From: Lineus longissimus
Taxonomy: Eukaryota; Nemertea; Pilidiophora; Heteronemertea; Lineidae
DNA length: 64,000 bases
Assembly: GCF_910592395.1 (NCBI RefSeq)
Contig: NC_088316.1
Coordinates: forward strand, 2,602,001-2,666,000
Direction: 5' to 3'
Below the pieces are notes generated by a model, which was not told the DNA's origin, did no database searches, and saw nothing but the letters and a program-made list of their open reading frames with translations. The position numbers and the translations under genes were made by a program. Positions 44,936-55,285 of the stretch are shown piece by piece; position 1 is the stretch's first letter, and each line of letters starts with the position of its first letter.

Positions 44936-46087
44936 CTATTCTGTTGTACATTCGTCTTCAAGAAGGCCCTTCATCTCCTGTTCTGTTGTACATTCGTCTT
45001 CAAGAAGGCCCTTCATCTCCTGTTCTACTGTTGTTTTTCTTTCATTCAAATATCGTCTGAAGCAATACACTATAACCGCGCCTGTCACCAACACGGCGCC
45101 TGATATACTCAATGCATTCGGGATATCATGAAAGATTAAGATCTGCATGACATATGCGATTGGTATCTCAGACGTTCGGGCAATCGCCACGGCTGTAGCC
45201 GTGTCGTACCTCAGGGCTAATAGCATTGTGACCTGGCCGAGCAAATTCGTGAGCGTGGATGCCATTGTCCATAACCACGGGGCAACCTCTCCCGGAAATC
45301 TCCACCTCTCGATTACTGAGACTATTGGGAGTCCACCTATGAAAATAAGCAAGTTGAACTGACAGACTATTATCGTTGGGTTGATATCTGTTAATTTCTT
45401 CCGAATGATATAATTAATGGCAAAGATTATGGTCGCCACGATTGCAAATATTGAAGCATAGATCCTTGGTAACTGAAAGCCACTGTCGTTGAAGGAGGTC
45501 TCGGAGCGATTACGACAGTCGAATGCTGTCAGGTTGGCGACGATATCAGTGCAGTTTTTATCATTGGCACTGCCGTGTTGAATTCTGCTTGTGTTAGAAT
45601 AAAGAACGCCACCGTTCATATGAAACAGCGTTTTAAGAAACGTTGGTTGAACAACGAAAATAACTCCTAACACCATTACAACTGTTATTACAAAATCGAA
45701 TATCCCGAATGGTTCTTTGAGAATGAAATATGCCAGGATTCCAATGATGACGGGAGCCGAATAAAATATTGCATTTACATCACCAAAACTAAGGCGAAGC
45801 AGGGCGGCGAAATATAAGTAGTTGACGACAATACTTGTCATTCCAAGTATCCAAGCATATCGGTTTTTTAGTATGATTGGCGGTTCCCCTTTTAGTAGTA
45901 GGTAGGCTGCCGCAAATATCACGGTCACGAGCGACCTGATACATACAATCTCGGAGGACCCCATTCCTTCCACCTTCTTGAACAGAACGAGGCTGACAGA
46001 ATACGATAGAGCTGACAGAGCCCCCAGTACAATTCCAAGGAATCTTGAAAGCTTCTGAAAACATCGGGCTGGTGATTGGCCTGACAT
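44936..46087 (-). CDS. SLC35G1-like DMT transporter, copy 8 (383 aa)
   Basis: Intact membrane domain of the first subtype (I-I-F-A-I-N-Y, L-L-G-Q-V-T-M-L-L-A). The tail has only two E-M-K-G-L-L signals, because the glutamine codon CAG of the next unit is TAG (plus strand CTCCTATTCTG). Beyond it lie about three more units, one with a second stop (AAATGACTT for AAAGGACTT). The same amber change is found in copies 5, 9 and 10. Private changes are S-I-V-V-N-Y in helix 3 and M-Q-I-L-I-F in helix 9 (the latter also in 9 and 10). Confidence 0.9.
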   Translation of the reverse strand: MSGQSPARCFQKLSRFLGIVLGALSALSYSVSLVLFKKVEGMGSSEIVCIRSLVTVIFAAAYLLLKGEPPIILKNRYAWILGMTSIVVNYLYFAALLRLSFGDVNAIFYSAPVIIGILAYFILKEPFGIFDFVITVVMVLGVIFVVQPTFLKTLFHMNGGVLYSNTSRIQHGSANDKNCTDIVANLTAFDCRNRSETSFNDSGFQLPRIYASIFAIVATIIFAINYIIRKKLTDINPTIIVCQFNLLIFIGGLPIVSVIERWRFPGEVAPWLWTMASTLTNLLGQVTMLLALRYDTATAVAIARTSEIPIAYVMQILIFHDIPNALSISGAVLVTGAVIVYCFRRYLNERKTTVEQEMKGLLEDECTTEQEMKGLLEDECTTE

Positions 46088-46617
46088 TGTGGCTGAAAAG
46101 TATGATAATGAGAATACATGTAATACAAAGATGGATTGATCATAGCTATTTTACTGATGACATGAAAATATGTATAATGTCATTATTTTGTTTTAGCCAC
46201 TGCAGGTGCCCAGCTATATTGCTCTCTCAGTCAAACTCCATTTTACAACAACATGTACATTTATGTACATGTACATGTTTTGCCAAAATGTCGATTTTTC
46301 AATCGGGTCGGCCTTTTTCGAATGAACCATTATCAAGGCTTATCACCCCTTAAAAGAGGTGAATGGGTTTTAGTTGTAACGTTTTATCCATTGTTTTAAC
46401 GGGTGGCGAATTATTTCCGATTTTGTTTTCCAGCTGAAAGAGCTATTTTTCTCGAATTCTCCCCCATAAAAAGGGGCAGTGTCCTACTTCACGTATAACA
46501 GATCCCTGTTCTGTACCATGTACTTATTATTATTACTTTACAATTACGATATATTGGACGTGTTCTGACGTTCACAAGTAACCAACATTCGACCTACCTG
46601 CTGTCCAAGTACATATA
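46088..46617. repeat. Copy 8 upstream spacer, left of element A1
   Basis: This is the 5' flanking part of the copy 8 unit, homologous to the other spacers up to the point CTGTCCAAGTACATA, where element A1 is inserted. Any copy 8 promoter should lie here. The spacer resumes at 48712 and again at 52006. Confidence 0.75.
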
Positions 46618-48711
46618 CTGTATACACCTTTCCAGAAATGGGGCGCTGAGTGTCCGAAATAGTGATGTCATAAGGGGAAACTAGGCCTTATGGTGTAGGG
46701 ACAAAGGAGATAGTCATGGTTGACCAACACACTTGAATGCCTTTGATGACGGACAAGGGGGAAAAAGTTAGTTCCAATACAAGCCACCAATTTCGGGAAG
46801 CATGTATAGTATGACTTATCCGGGACTAACTTGCCTAACACGCAAAATATTGAATATACACAATCCAGGCCAAGTTATAAAAGACCTTTCACTTGTGAGT
46901 TTCTTTTCAACGGCAGGCCACAGTTTTAAACCACAGTATATGCCTGGCTGAAATTAACACCATTTTCAAATCGTGCTGGTCAGGACATCTCAGGCATGTT
47001 AGACTTTGAGAAAGACAGGCACATTCTGTCACAGTGTATGCTCTGTGGGCAAGATGAAGATTTTACCCGCAATTTTGGCATTTAGTCTCCTCACATCTGT
47101 GCTCATGATGGAAAATGCTGATGATGTTGATGATGATGATGTCTACCCTCGACGTCACAGATTTTATTCTTTATCTGAAAGAATCCGTCGTTGGATGATT
47201 TTCATGCTGCTCACATTTTAAGACAGCCTCCGAATTGGCAAGGGGGCACAACATCCCTCGAAGGACGATGCGACGATGGCTCAATGAAGAAGAAGAAATT
47301 AGGGAGAGGCAGCGTGGTGCCACCAATCGCCAAGCTAGAATGCATCGGCAAAGACAAAGATCAGCAGAAATTAAGGAAATGGCTATGGGATGCGGCAGGC
47401 GGAACATTTTCAGCAGCAATTTTTTTAGCTTAATCCCACAACCGAATGATAATCAACAATGTAATCGCTTTATGTGGTTCTTGGAAACTTTGTCGTGATT
47501 TGGTGATGATCGAGATGAAACTTTTTGTTACAGCCCTATGGCCCAAGGTCGACCGTTTGGTTACGCAGTGGATGAACGGACGGCGTGGACAAGGACTCAC
47601 ATTGTCCGAAGAGGATTTGATGATGCGAAGCCAGCATGAGTTCAATAGGTGGTGGGCAGAGGTACCTCATGACCAACAAGAAGAATACCAGATGAACAGA
47701 CCTCACTTTGCAGAATTAAAAGCGAAAATTTAAGAGGATGGTCACATGGGTTTTTAAACAGAAATGACCTAAGTTACCGAAAATCTTGCAAGGATTCTAA
47801 AACTTTACCTGCGAATGCTGATGAACTAGTGGAAAAACTCCCGCCAGGATGTCCCCGCAACTGTTGAAGAAAATGGAATTGATCTCATGGTTAATGTGAA
47901 TGAGACTTCTGCCCTATGGGACATGGCTCCCAGGTACACATACAGTACTAAAGGAGCCAAACAGGTAGACGTACGTACTTCCCGCGGTAACACAAAGCTT
48001 GGTGTTACTGTAACGTTGGGCATTACTTTCGACGGGAGAAAGATGCCCGTCAGTGTAATCTTTAGGAGTTTAAGGGCAGACGGAGAAGAAATGCAACATT
48101 TACAAGCTAACGTTCCAGAAAATGTCCGGGTAGCAAGTTCACCAACAGGTTGGGCTACCTGGGAAACGCTTCTGGTCTGGGTTAATGATTGCCTCCTGCC
48201 TTTTGCAGGGGTGCACTTCCCTTTCTCATAATTTGGGACATGTTCCCAGCCCACAGAAATGCCCACCTCCAACAGACAATCGAAGATTCACCCGGTTTTG
48301 TGCACATGATTCCTGGGAGGTGTACCTCGATTGTACAACCTCTAGACCTGACGATAATACGATCTTCAAAAGTAACATGCGCAGGCTGTGGAAGGCATGG
48401 ACAATGGCAAACAATAATGAACATGGCCGATCTCCTGCCATATCAAGGTTTGCGGTCAAGCGCATCATTGGCGAGTCCTGGGGTCAGATAACCGCTGAAG
48501 CGATCCACACCGCGTGGAGAGCCTCTGGGCTACTACAGAATGAATAACCTGTACCGGAGCATGTTAACCATGATGTAATAGATTGTGGTGGGTCAGACGA
48601 TGAAGGTAGTGAAGATGGTGTGATCCTTGAGGATGTGTATGACGATATTGAGTGATTTCAGGTTTTTGTACCCCTTGCATATGAACCGTGCATTTTGCCA
48701 TACTATAACAG
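46618..48711 (+). mobile_element. Pogo-like DNA transposon A1 (2.09 kb)
   Basis: The element lies between TA (46616-46617) and TA (48712-48713). Its ends are CTGTATA... and ...ATACTATAACAG; the sister element A2 shows the cleaner pair CTGTATAGTAT / ATACTATACAG. A ~170 bp stretch (46625-46803) absent from A2 follows the first TIR bases, so the left end was modified. The paralogous empty site CAGTACATATACACC confirms the insertion point. It encodes a broken DDE_1 transposase on the plus strand. TA duplication plus DDE_1 places it in Tc1/mariner, pogo branch. Confidence 0.85.
47105..48655 (+). pseudogene. Pogo-like transposase, element A1, frameshifted
   Basis: The order of parts is preserved across several frames. 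First comes an acidic N-terminus (D-D-V-D-D-D-D-V), then an HTH region (Y-S-L-S-E-R-I-R to N-I-P-R-R-T-M-R-R-W-L). A CENP-B-type HTH follows TTTTTGTTACAG at 47533 (W-M-N-G-R-R to R-W-W-A-E-V-P), then the DDE_1 domain. Catalytic positions read V-N-V-N-E-T (first Asp replaced by Asn), I-I-W-D-M-F-P-A-H and Q-P-L-D. The end is acidic (E-D-V-Y-D-D-I-E). Breaks: one base missing near 47195, a 16 bp deletion near 47228 relative to A2, a stop after K-A-K-I (47730), a shift near 48210 and a one-base loss after Q-P-L-D (near 48363). It is not functional. Confidence 0.85.
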
Positions 48712-48980
48712 TATTATATACACCGTGTCTGGTGCCAAATGTGACCCCTCACGGCCAAACCGGGTGTATGTCGCACAGAATATTAGCCCAAACAACACCA
48801 GGATATAATGGGGAAAATTGATCCCCCTTTTTCTCTAAAGGCAGACAACATTGAAATGAACCACCAGTCCGCCTCAACCCGTCGAGCTCATAGCAACGAG
48901 CGCCTGCTGTGACAGGTAACAAATATGTGTAGGAAAAACATATAATAATAATAATGATAATAATAATAATAATAATAACG

Positions 48981-49013
<33 letters not shown>

Positions 49014-49032
49014 TATGAAATACACATACATA
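48712..49032. repeat. Spacer fragment between elements A1 and B
   Basis: Continuation of the copy 8 spacer (CCGTGTCTGGTGCCAAATGT and the TCAACCCGTCGAGCTCATAGC segment). It contains an (AAT)n microsatellite at about 48942-49012. The minus-strand poly-Ile and poly-Leu frames here come from that microsatellite. Confidence 0.8.
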
Positions 49033-49436
49033 CTGTCTTCTCCCACTTAACCGAGCGCGGCTGAATCGTAAAATGACTAAGTCCAAATGAATAGGCCGAT
49101 TTGACTGGTGGCAGGCGAACATTAGAAAGAACAGCCACAGCTGATAATTGACTCCCTTTTCGTGGGGAATGCCAATGCCTTCCACGTAAGTGGATAAAAG
49201 ACATGAACATTGACATGGGGTAGTCCTGTACTGAATGAATGAATACAATACAACTACCGTCCTCATTGTATGCCTATAGTGATGGTTGACCAGAAATTTC
49301 TAATCTAGTGTCTATGATAAAGCCAGCTTCATGGGTCTGCAGAATGTCCCAATAAAGAAGTCTTGCTGTCAACGAATAAATTAAAGAATAGATTTACTTA
49401 TTAATTTACCAATCAATTTTATTATCCAAACGGGAT

Positions 49437-51421
49437 TTACACGTCATCATCAATAACATCATCATCCTCTTCTCCTTCCGAAAACTCAATCCCCTCAACA
49501 AACTGCACAAGCTCATCATTTACCATCTCTCCCTCCTCCCCGACTTCGTCATCGTCCTCGGGAACTAGGCCACTGGCTCTCCAACCCTTCATAATCGTCT
49601 GTTGTGTGACCCTTTCCCAGCCGAGGCTGATCATCCCGCCTGGTGATCCGCTCACAATGTCCTTGATCATCGGTGTGGCCGATTTTCCACACTTTCCAAA
49701 TGGTCCTCAGGTGACACTTGAAGCTCCTGCTTACGATTAGTCCAAGGGCTGCAGCAGCGAAGTACATCGTCCTGGGATAAAAGTGTCTGTCCCATTCTCT
49801 GCGGTGATTGCATCACGAAATTGCTGATTTCGATGCGCCGGATACCTGTCTAAAAGTAACAGGAACGTGGCCCCTGCTACAAATGGCACAATCAGGGCCT
49901 GCAACCACTCGATTAGCGATTGGTGTCGTGCCCAACCCTGTGGACTACCAGTTACCTGGAAAAGCAAACAACAAGTATGAACATTTACATTACTTTTCTG
50001 AACAGTCAGACACGCACAATGTTTTGGTTGCATCCATGACAAACCTACAACAATTTTAGTCAAAGAAGTTCTGATTTTCCTAAAAAATACTACCATCAAC
50101 TAGAATGTCTGACCGTCAATGACAACACTGATGACGTCAGGTACATGTCCTGTACTACAACCACGGACTTGTATTCTTTGCCAATACTCACTCGCACATT
50201 GTCTGGAGCATCCGCCTGAAGCTGCCGAATGACGTCACCATCTGGTGCCAAGCCTCTGAAGTTGAGCTCGGCTCGTCCTTTTCGTCCGTCTGTCGTAACT
50301 ACCAGAGTCACCGTGCATCCAAGTTTCGGGTTGCCTTGGGATGGTCTAATGTCAACATTCTGGGATCCAGTCGCTTCCATTGTTGATCTTGGCACCATAT
50401 CAAACAACACGAACGTCTCATTCGTGTTCATGATGACATCAAAATCAGCGTCTCTGATGAGGTCGGCAAAATCTCCCCGGTAGTCGGCAACTAAAGCCTG
50501 GGCGTTGTCAGGTAACCCCCTTGAATCATTGGTCTTCCTTCGACAGCTGATTTGTTTCCTGAAATGGAATTTGCATATTGTTAAAATTCACCGAATACAA
50601 TCCATTCCGTACGTTAAGGCCGATCCATGCAACAGCGGAATAAAGCTCACCTTTCCATAAAGTTGCTAAGCCAATGTGCAGATGCATGGAAAAGGTATCG
50701 CAGGGGTCTCTGTTCTTGTCTTTCGGCCTTCGTTTCGTTCGGAAGCTCTGCCCACCATTGCCGAAATTCTCTTCCAGCTTGCCCTTTAATATCCTCACCG
50801 GAAACAGGGAAACCAAGTCTTCGGCGCTCAAGGAACCAGGTGTTCAAATTGTTTTCCATTTCGGGCGAGTATGCTGAAATAAAAAAGCTAACACGTTTAA
50901 CATCTTTGGAAATATTGATTGGCGATAACCACAGGTATGAACGAAATGTTAGTCCTAGGAATAAAGGTCCCAGGAACAATAATACTGATATTGTTAACGG
51001 CATGGTCAGGGTCAGTCGCTATGATGTATAATGCGTCTTATTCTTCCGTCCATGACACAGAAGCGGAATTATTCCGGTCGGTACAGGCCAACAAAGAAGG
51101 AAATTCATTTAGTGAGGAATATAATGCTTGTAGAAACACTACCTTGTGCATCAGTGCCGTGTTGCCGTTGTCTCCTCCGTCTTCTATGGTCTTGAGTTGA
51201 TCTATCTCTGAGGGCAAACAAGTCATCCTGTGTGCTTATCCAACGTCTAAATGTCTGCGGTGATATGCGGTGGTGTCTAGCAAAGGATGTCGCAGTTTCA
51301 GCATGACGTAATCCTATAGCATGCTCCAATTGGTATGTCTCGATAAGGTCAATTTTCTGATTGAGACTGTAGCTTTTCTGGTGCCTACGTGCACCAGGTA
51401 CAGCCTGGTTAGCATCATCTA

Positions 51422-51486
<65 letters not shown>

Positions 51487-51551
51487 GTAGTGGTATCAGA
51501 GTCAGGGCTGTCAACATCATCTCCATGCTCCAATCCATACGTTAAGATCAT
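49437..51551 (-). pseudogene. Pogo-like transposase, element B, four exons, frameshifted
   Basis: Exons from GT/AG sites and phase: 51551-51143, 50873-50651, 50558-50192, 49955-49437. Phases match at every junction, giving about 505 residues, the usual pogo length. Exon 1: acidic N-terminus with an Asp run, then HTH (Y-S-L-N-Q-K-I to S-P-Q-T-F-R-R-W). Exon 2: CENP-B-type HTH (F-R-Q-W-W-A-E-L-P, H-W-L-S-N-F). Exons 3-4: DDE_1 domain with M-N-T-N-E-T, L-L-L-D-R-Y-P-A-H and Q-P-L-D; the first Asp is Asn. A one-base loss right after Q-P-L-D (about 49737) creates TAA, and a compensating shift near 49671 restores the frame for the acidic end. Probably inactive. Confidence 0.87.
51419..51486. repeat. 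(CAT)n tract encoding poly-Asp in transposase B
   Basis: About 22 CAT/CAC triplets on the plus strand, read as Asp codons (GAT) in exon 1 of the transposase. Acidic runs are common at the ends of pogo-type proteins, and the length probably varies. Confidence 0.9.
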
Positions 51552-52005
51552 CAGGGTGCCTGCTAGGCCTACCTACAAAATCCATCGCATTGCGTGCATC
51601 TTACCAGAAGAACGTGGTCAAAGCAAGATGGCAGACAACAATTATGACATTTGACACGAAAGTGCCCTTTATTGGATTTCCCCCACAAGAAAACGATTCC
51701 ATAATCGATTAGATAAAATAAATTCATTTGAAAGACTCTGGATTGGTCAACCATTTACATGGACTAGTAATAGACTTATGCGTAACTTCAATAATCATCA
51801 CACTGACTGCAAGGATTACTGGCCCTGGCCGCGACCAGGCGTTATTGAATTGACAGCATTTACAAGGTTGTCTTCCTATAACCATTCATCAATATAATTG
51901 GCTGTCATATCAAATGTTTGCAGCCCACCGGTAAAAAACTACAGACTGCCATGTTTCTGGACTTCGAGCCATTTTCCTGGCGCTCGGTTAAGTGGGAGAA
52001 TACAG

Positions 52006-52597
52006 TATTATTATACTGTGTAGTCGCCATTGAGCCGGTTGAACGACGCCTGTACAAAAGGCCTATTTTACGTGTGTTAGGCAGACAGACGAACCGAAAC
52101 CAGCTAAATAGCGTCTAAACAGTATATCATAGGTGCTTTAACTCAGATTTGAACATACATGTATTTCTACTCATACTTACTATTGTTACCCTACAAGACA
52201 TTCTGTGGCGGGTGGTTCACCCACCGAGGTTGGCATCTCGCGGTTTATATTAATCCGACACATGATACTAGTATTAGTATTTGCGAGTATGCAATGAGTG
52301 TGCGTATACTTGTACATGCATAATATCAATAAAATACATTCATGACATGCATGACCTAATTCGTTTATACTAACTCCATGTTGATACTAACTCCATGTTT
52401 CATCACCCAATATGCCGATATATCTAATTGGGTCTACATCAGTCTGAAACCGTCTGTGTAGGTGTTTTAAGAAGTGCGTTGTCCACCAGCACATGGGCAT
52501 ATAGGAGAGATATTAACACCAGTTTACAGAACATAAACACTATTGTTCTTCATTTACCAGGCGTTTGCCATCTGATAAACTTTCGTCATCCAGAAGT
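52006..52597. repeat. Spacer left part before copy 9
   Basis: Resumes the array spacer after element B, with the conserved hairpin at 52015-52123, and runs to the point CGTCATCCAGAAGT where it should enter the copy 9 tail. A 2.5 kb insertion interrupts it there. Confidence 0.8.
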
Positions 52598-52656
52598 ATT
52601 AAGGTAGCAGGAAGGGTTGGGCGTTTGTGGTTTCTGAGTCTGAGGGGGTTGGTGTC

Positions 52657-52718
52657 TGTTGACTGTGCTTTAAGAGAGACTAGGCATGGCGCCAGTCTCT
52701 CTTAAAGCACAGTCAACA
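52657..52718. repeat. Perfect 25 bp inverted repeat hairpin
   Basis: The left arm 52657-52681 begins TGTTGACTGTGCTTTAAGAG; the right arm 52694-52718 is its exact complement. The loop is AGGCATGGCGCC. The right arm plus about 30 bp recurs as a direct repeat at 53036-53095 without the left arm. Possibly the junction of two inverted element ends. Confidence 0.9.
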
Positions 52719-53277
52719 GGCATTTGGTCTCAGTATTTGGGTTTTGATTGCCATGACTGTACCTCTGTAAAAGTCAGAGGAGGAGAAGTTTGGAATGATG
52801 AAAGCATTGAAGAAGAAGAAATGTTATTATTGAGGAAAGCAAAATTTATTATGAGACTAGAAGGCAGTGTCCTGACTTGATTATTTTGAAAATGGCGGTC
52901 TGAACACATTAAAAGGTGGAACATGGCATTTTATCGACTTTGAAGTGTTCCGCAGTTAAAGGGAGACTATAGGCAGCAGCTAGGTAGGCAAGATAAAGTC
53001 ATACAAATTTGCCAATAGGGGTCAGTCATATCTCTAGGCATGGCGCCAGTCTCTCTTAAAGCACAGTCAACAGGCATTTGGTCTTAGTATTTGGGTAAGT
53101 ACAGAATCAAGGCAGCTCAGAGAGCAATGATTGAACGATGCTGTGGACAAGTCCAAGGATACTGCATCAGTCACGACCAACTTCTCATCAGAAAGCGTCA
53201 CCACCAGCATATTCAATGTTCAGTTCCAACCTGTACCAGTCCAATGCACGCCTGTCATGGTCAGCAGTGGTCAGCTT

Positions 53278-53382
53278 AGCGCGATATCGAACATTCTTCC
53301 GAAACTCAAGCGAGGGAAGTCTGCTCATTAGCCTATCTCGCGCACTGCTCCTTCTTGTCAAACATCGTAGTGAAATCGTGGT
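53278..53382. repeat. ~105 bp direct repeat, first copy
   Basis: GCGATATCGAACATTCTTCC and the following ~85 bp recur at 54611-54713 with about six base changes. Both copies keep a minus-strand frame encoding R-A-K-L-x-T-A-D-x-D-R-R-A, so they may derive from one coding element, but I cannot name it. Confidence 0.85.
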
Positions 53383-54610
53383 ACAGTGGGGCGTCCTCGA
53401 GGATTGCAGCTGGTCGTACAGACGTGAGGTGGAATGTGGGCGGCTGCACTTCTTCGTTGATGTGCGATGGCAGATAGCACAGTTGTTGCGTTGCATGACA
53501 GCTGAAAGTGAATGTGATATCATAGAACTGAGGCGTTTGCAATGAGACTATAGGTGAAGTAGAAGCAAGGAGTGAAATGGGCCATCTTCCAGTGACTAAT
53601 ATACAGAGTAAGGGCACTGGGTGTTGTTAGATTCAGCATTGAATGTATTCCTCGTACAAGCGTGAATAGTGTGGACATACAGTGAGAGGTGAGAGACCCC
53701 TATTGACTACTTCTTGTAATTTTATCTTGGATATTATATTAGTATTGAACTTCTAGCCATGGAATATGAAGAAATTGAAGTTGTAGGCATGGAATATGAA
53801 AAATTATTCAACGGTGAAAGACATTATTCCATGAGGCTCAGTGAGCACTGTGTGTAACATGGTGGAGGGAGCGGAGATAATAACTGTGTCGAAAGTATTG
53901 TTATAGGGCCTTCCCTAGGCCCATGGGGTTAAATTTACAATCCACGATTGAAAAGACGTAGTTTGATCGCATTCAACTATAAATCCATTGAACAGTTGTG
54001 TTCCTTTAGTCAACCGATGACCTTTTGTTGGGCCATGATCGGGGATTGTAAACTGTAAATGTATTATGGACTGGGAGACGGGGGAAACACAAGTGAAATA
54101 GACCAAAACAAGTGATTTTGGGGCTTTGGTTTAGACGCATGCCCACATGCGCCATGCGGGATTATACGGTTCACGTGAACTTGTTGACATCGACATGATC
54201 TAGTGCTGTTATTGGTCATGGTACATGGTAGGCCTAATCATCATGGCTATATGTTTCAGGAAAAGCTCGGAGTAAAATGAACTGCCGATGAATAATGATG
54301 TTGTTCATGTTTACCATGTTTACTAGTACATAGCCATAGGGTATGCACTGGCCAGTGCACTTTCTGCACGTCGTCATGGTCATGTACGTGATACCTTGCA
54401 TATTTTGTTTTTTGAATGCGCATGCTTTTTGGGCAAAATCATTTGTACCAACACTAATGAATAATGTCTTCTTATCCCTATGACTCCATACACAGTGAGG
54501 GCATTGTCCCATTCCCATCAAATGGTAACTTATTGTACCGTATTAGGGTGGAAGTTGGGGAGCAGATACCTACCGTTGCACGCCTGTCATAATCAGCAGT
54601 GATGAGCTTA

Positions 54611-54713
54611 GCGCGATATGGAACATTCTTCAGAAACTCAAGCGAGGGAAGTCTGCTCATTAGCATATCTCGCGCACTGCTCCTTCTTGTCAAACATCGT
54701 AGTGAAATCGTAA
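54611..54713. repeat. ~105 bp direct repeat, second copy
   Basis: Partner of 53278-53382. It is followed at 54719-54744 by a short hairpin (AACGTCTGGC TTTGC GCCAGACGTT), and no gene is apparent from there to 55107. Confidence 0.85.
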
Positions 54714-55285
54714 TGGAAAACGTCTGGCTTTGCGCCAGACGTTGAGACTAATAAGTGAAGAACTAATAGGTAAAGAACTTCTACTTGCGCGAGACTGCTC
54801 TGATAAAATTATCATTGCAGAGACTACGGTGACGTACACATATATTTTTTACAATCAAAAATGCCCTCAAAAGACGACATGGAATGATTATTTTATTGAT
54901 ATTTCCTACTATATACCTTCCAATTATCACTTTATACAAATAGATCGGCGTTAGGTCGCATGCTTTTCTTTCCTGGTGACACTATAAAGCAAAATAGTTG
55001 CAACCCCGTAAATGCGCTATAAGTCCAATAATAAGTGACGGTGACCCGTTATAAATGTTTCGCCAGCTTCGCTTTTTTGCCGCTACGCGGCGCGTTGGGC
55101 CCTTGCGTCAAGAAGTCCCTCTATCTCCTGCATGGTCTTTAAAGAAGTCCATTCATCTCCTGTTCCGTTGTACATTTGTCATCAAGAAGTCCATTCATCT
55201 CCACTTCTGTTGTACATTCGTCTTCGAGAAGTCCATTTATGTCCTGTTCTGTTGTACATTCGTCTTCAAGAAGTCATTTCATCTC

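Larger units (their letters stand above)
49033..52005 (-). mobile_element. Pogo-like DNA transposon B (2.97 kb), complete ends
   Basis: Terminal inverted repeats of about 26 bp: left CTGTCTTCTCCCACTTAACC then GAGCGC; right, inverted, CTGTATTCTCCCACTTAACC then GAGCGC, with one mismatch. TA flanks both ends (49031-49032, 52006-52007). Joining the flanks through one TA restores the spacer sequence seen at about 44071-44087 exactly. The element carries a four-exon transposase gene on the minus strand. The clean ends and TA duplication suggest younger insertion than A1 and A2. Confidence 0.93.
52598..55107. other. 2.5 kb insertion next to the copy 9 tail
   Basis: In all other units TTCGTCATCAAGAAGTCCCTC is continuous. 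Here TTCGTCATCCAGAAGT is followed by 2.5 kb of unrelated DNA, then GCGTCAAGAAGTCCCTC. TCMAGAAGT (9 bp) is present on both sides, like a target duplication. I find no matching terminal repeats. The plus strand at about 53106-53190 reads A-A-Q-R-A-M-I-E-R-C-C-G-Q-V-Q, weakly like Harbinger-type transposases. Minus-strand frames near 53188-53523 and 54478-54693 share T-R-R-S-S-A-R-D-x-L-M-S-R-L-P-S-L-E-F, a family I do not recognise. It may be a composite of older elements. Confidence 0.6.

Noticed and set aside
26808-45131. Plus-strand frames starting in spacers and crossing the tail repeats in each unit
   Set aside because: They run antisense to the transporter tails and vary with unit number. 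They have no domain and no splice or start context.
48749-49266. Poly-Ile/Leu membrane-like minus-strand frames
   Set aside because: They are translations of an (AAT)n tract and of spacer DNA repeated throughout the array.
52686-52880. Plus-strand 64-codon frame with an acidic stretch
   Set aside because: Its start lies in the hairpin loop and its first part is the inverted-repeat arm; no family match, so not called as a gene.
53091-53279. Harbinger-type transposase
   Set aside because: Only a short phrase (M-I-E-R-C-C-G-Q) resembles the family; no catalytic motifs or typical ends were found.
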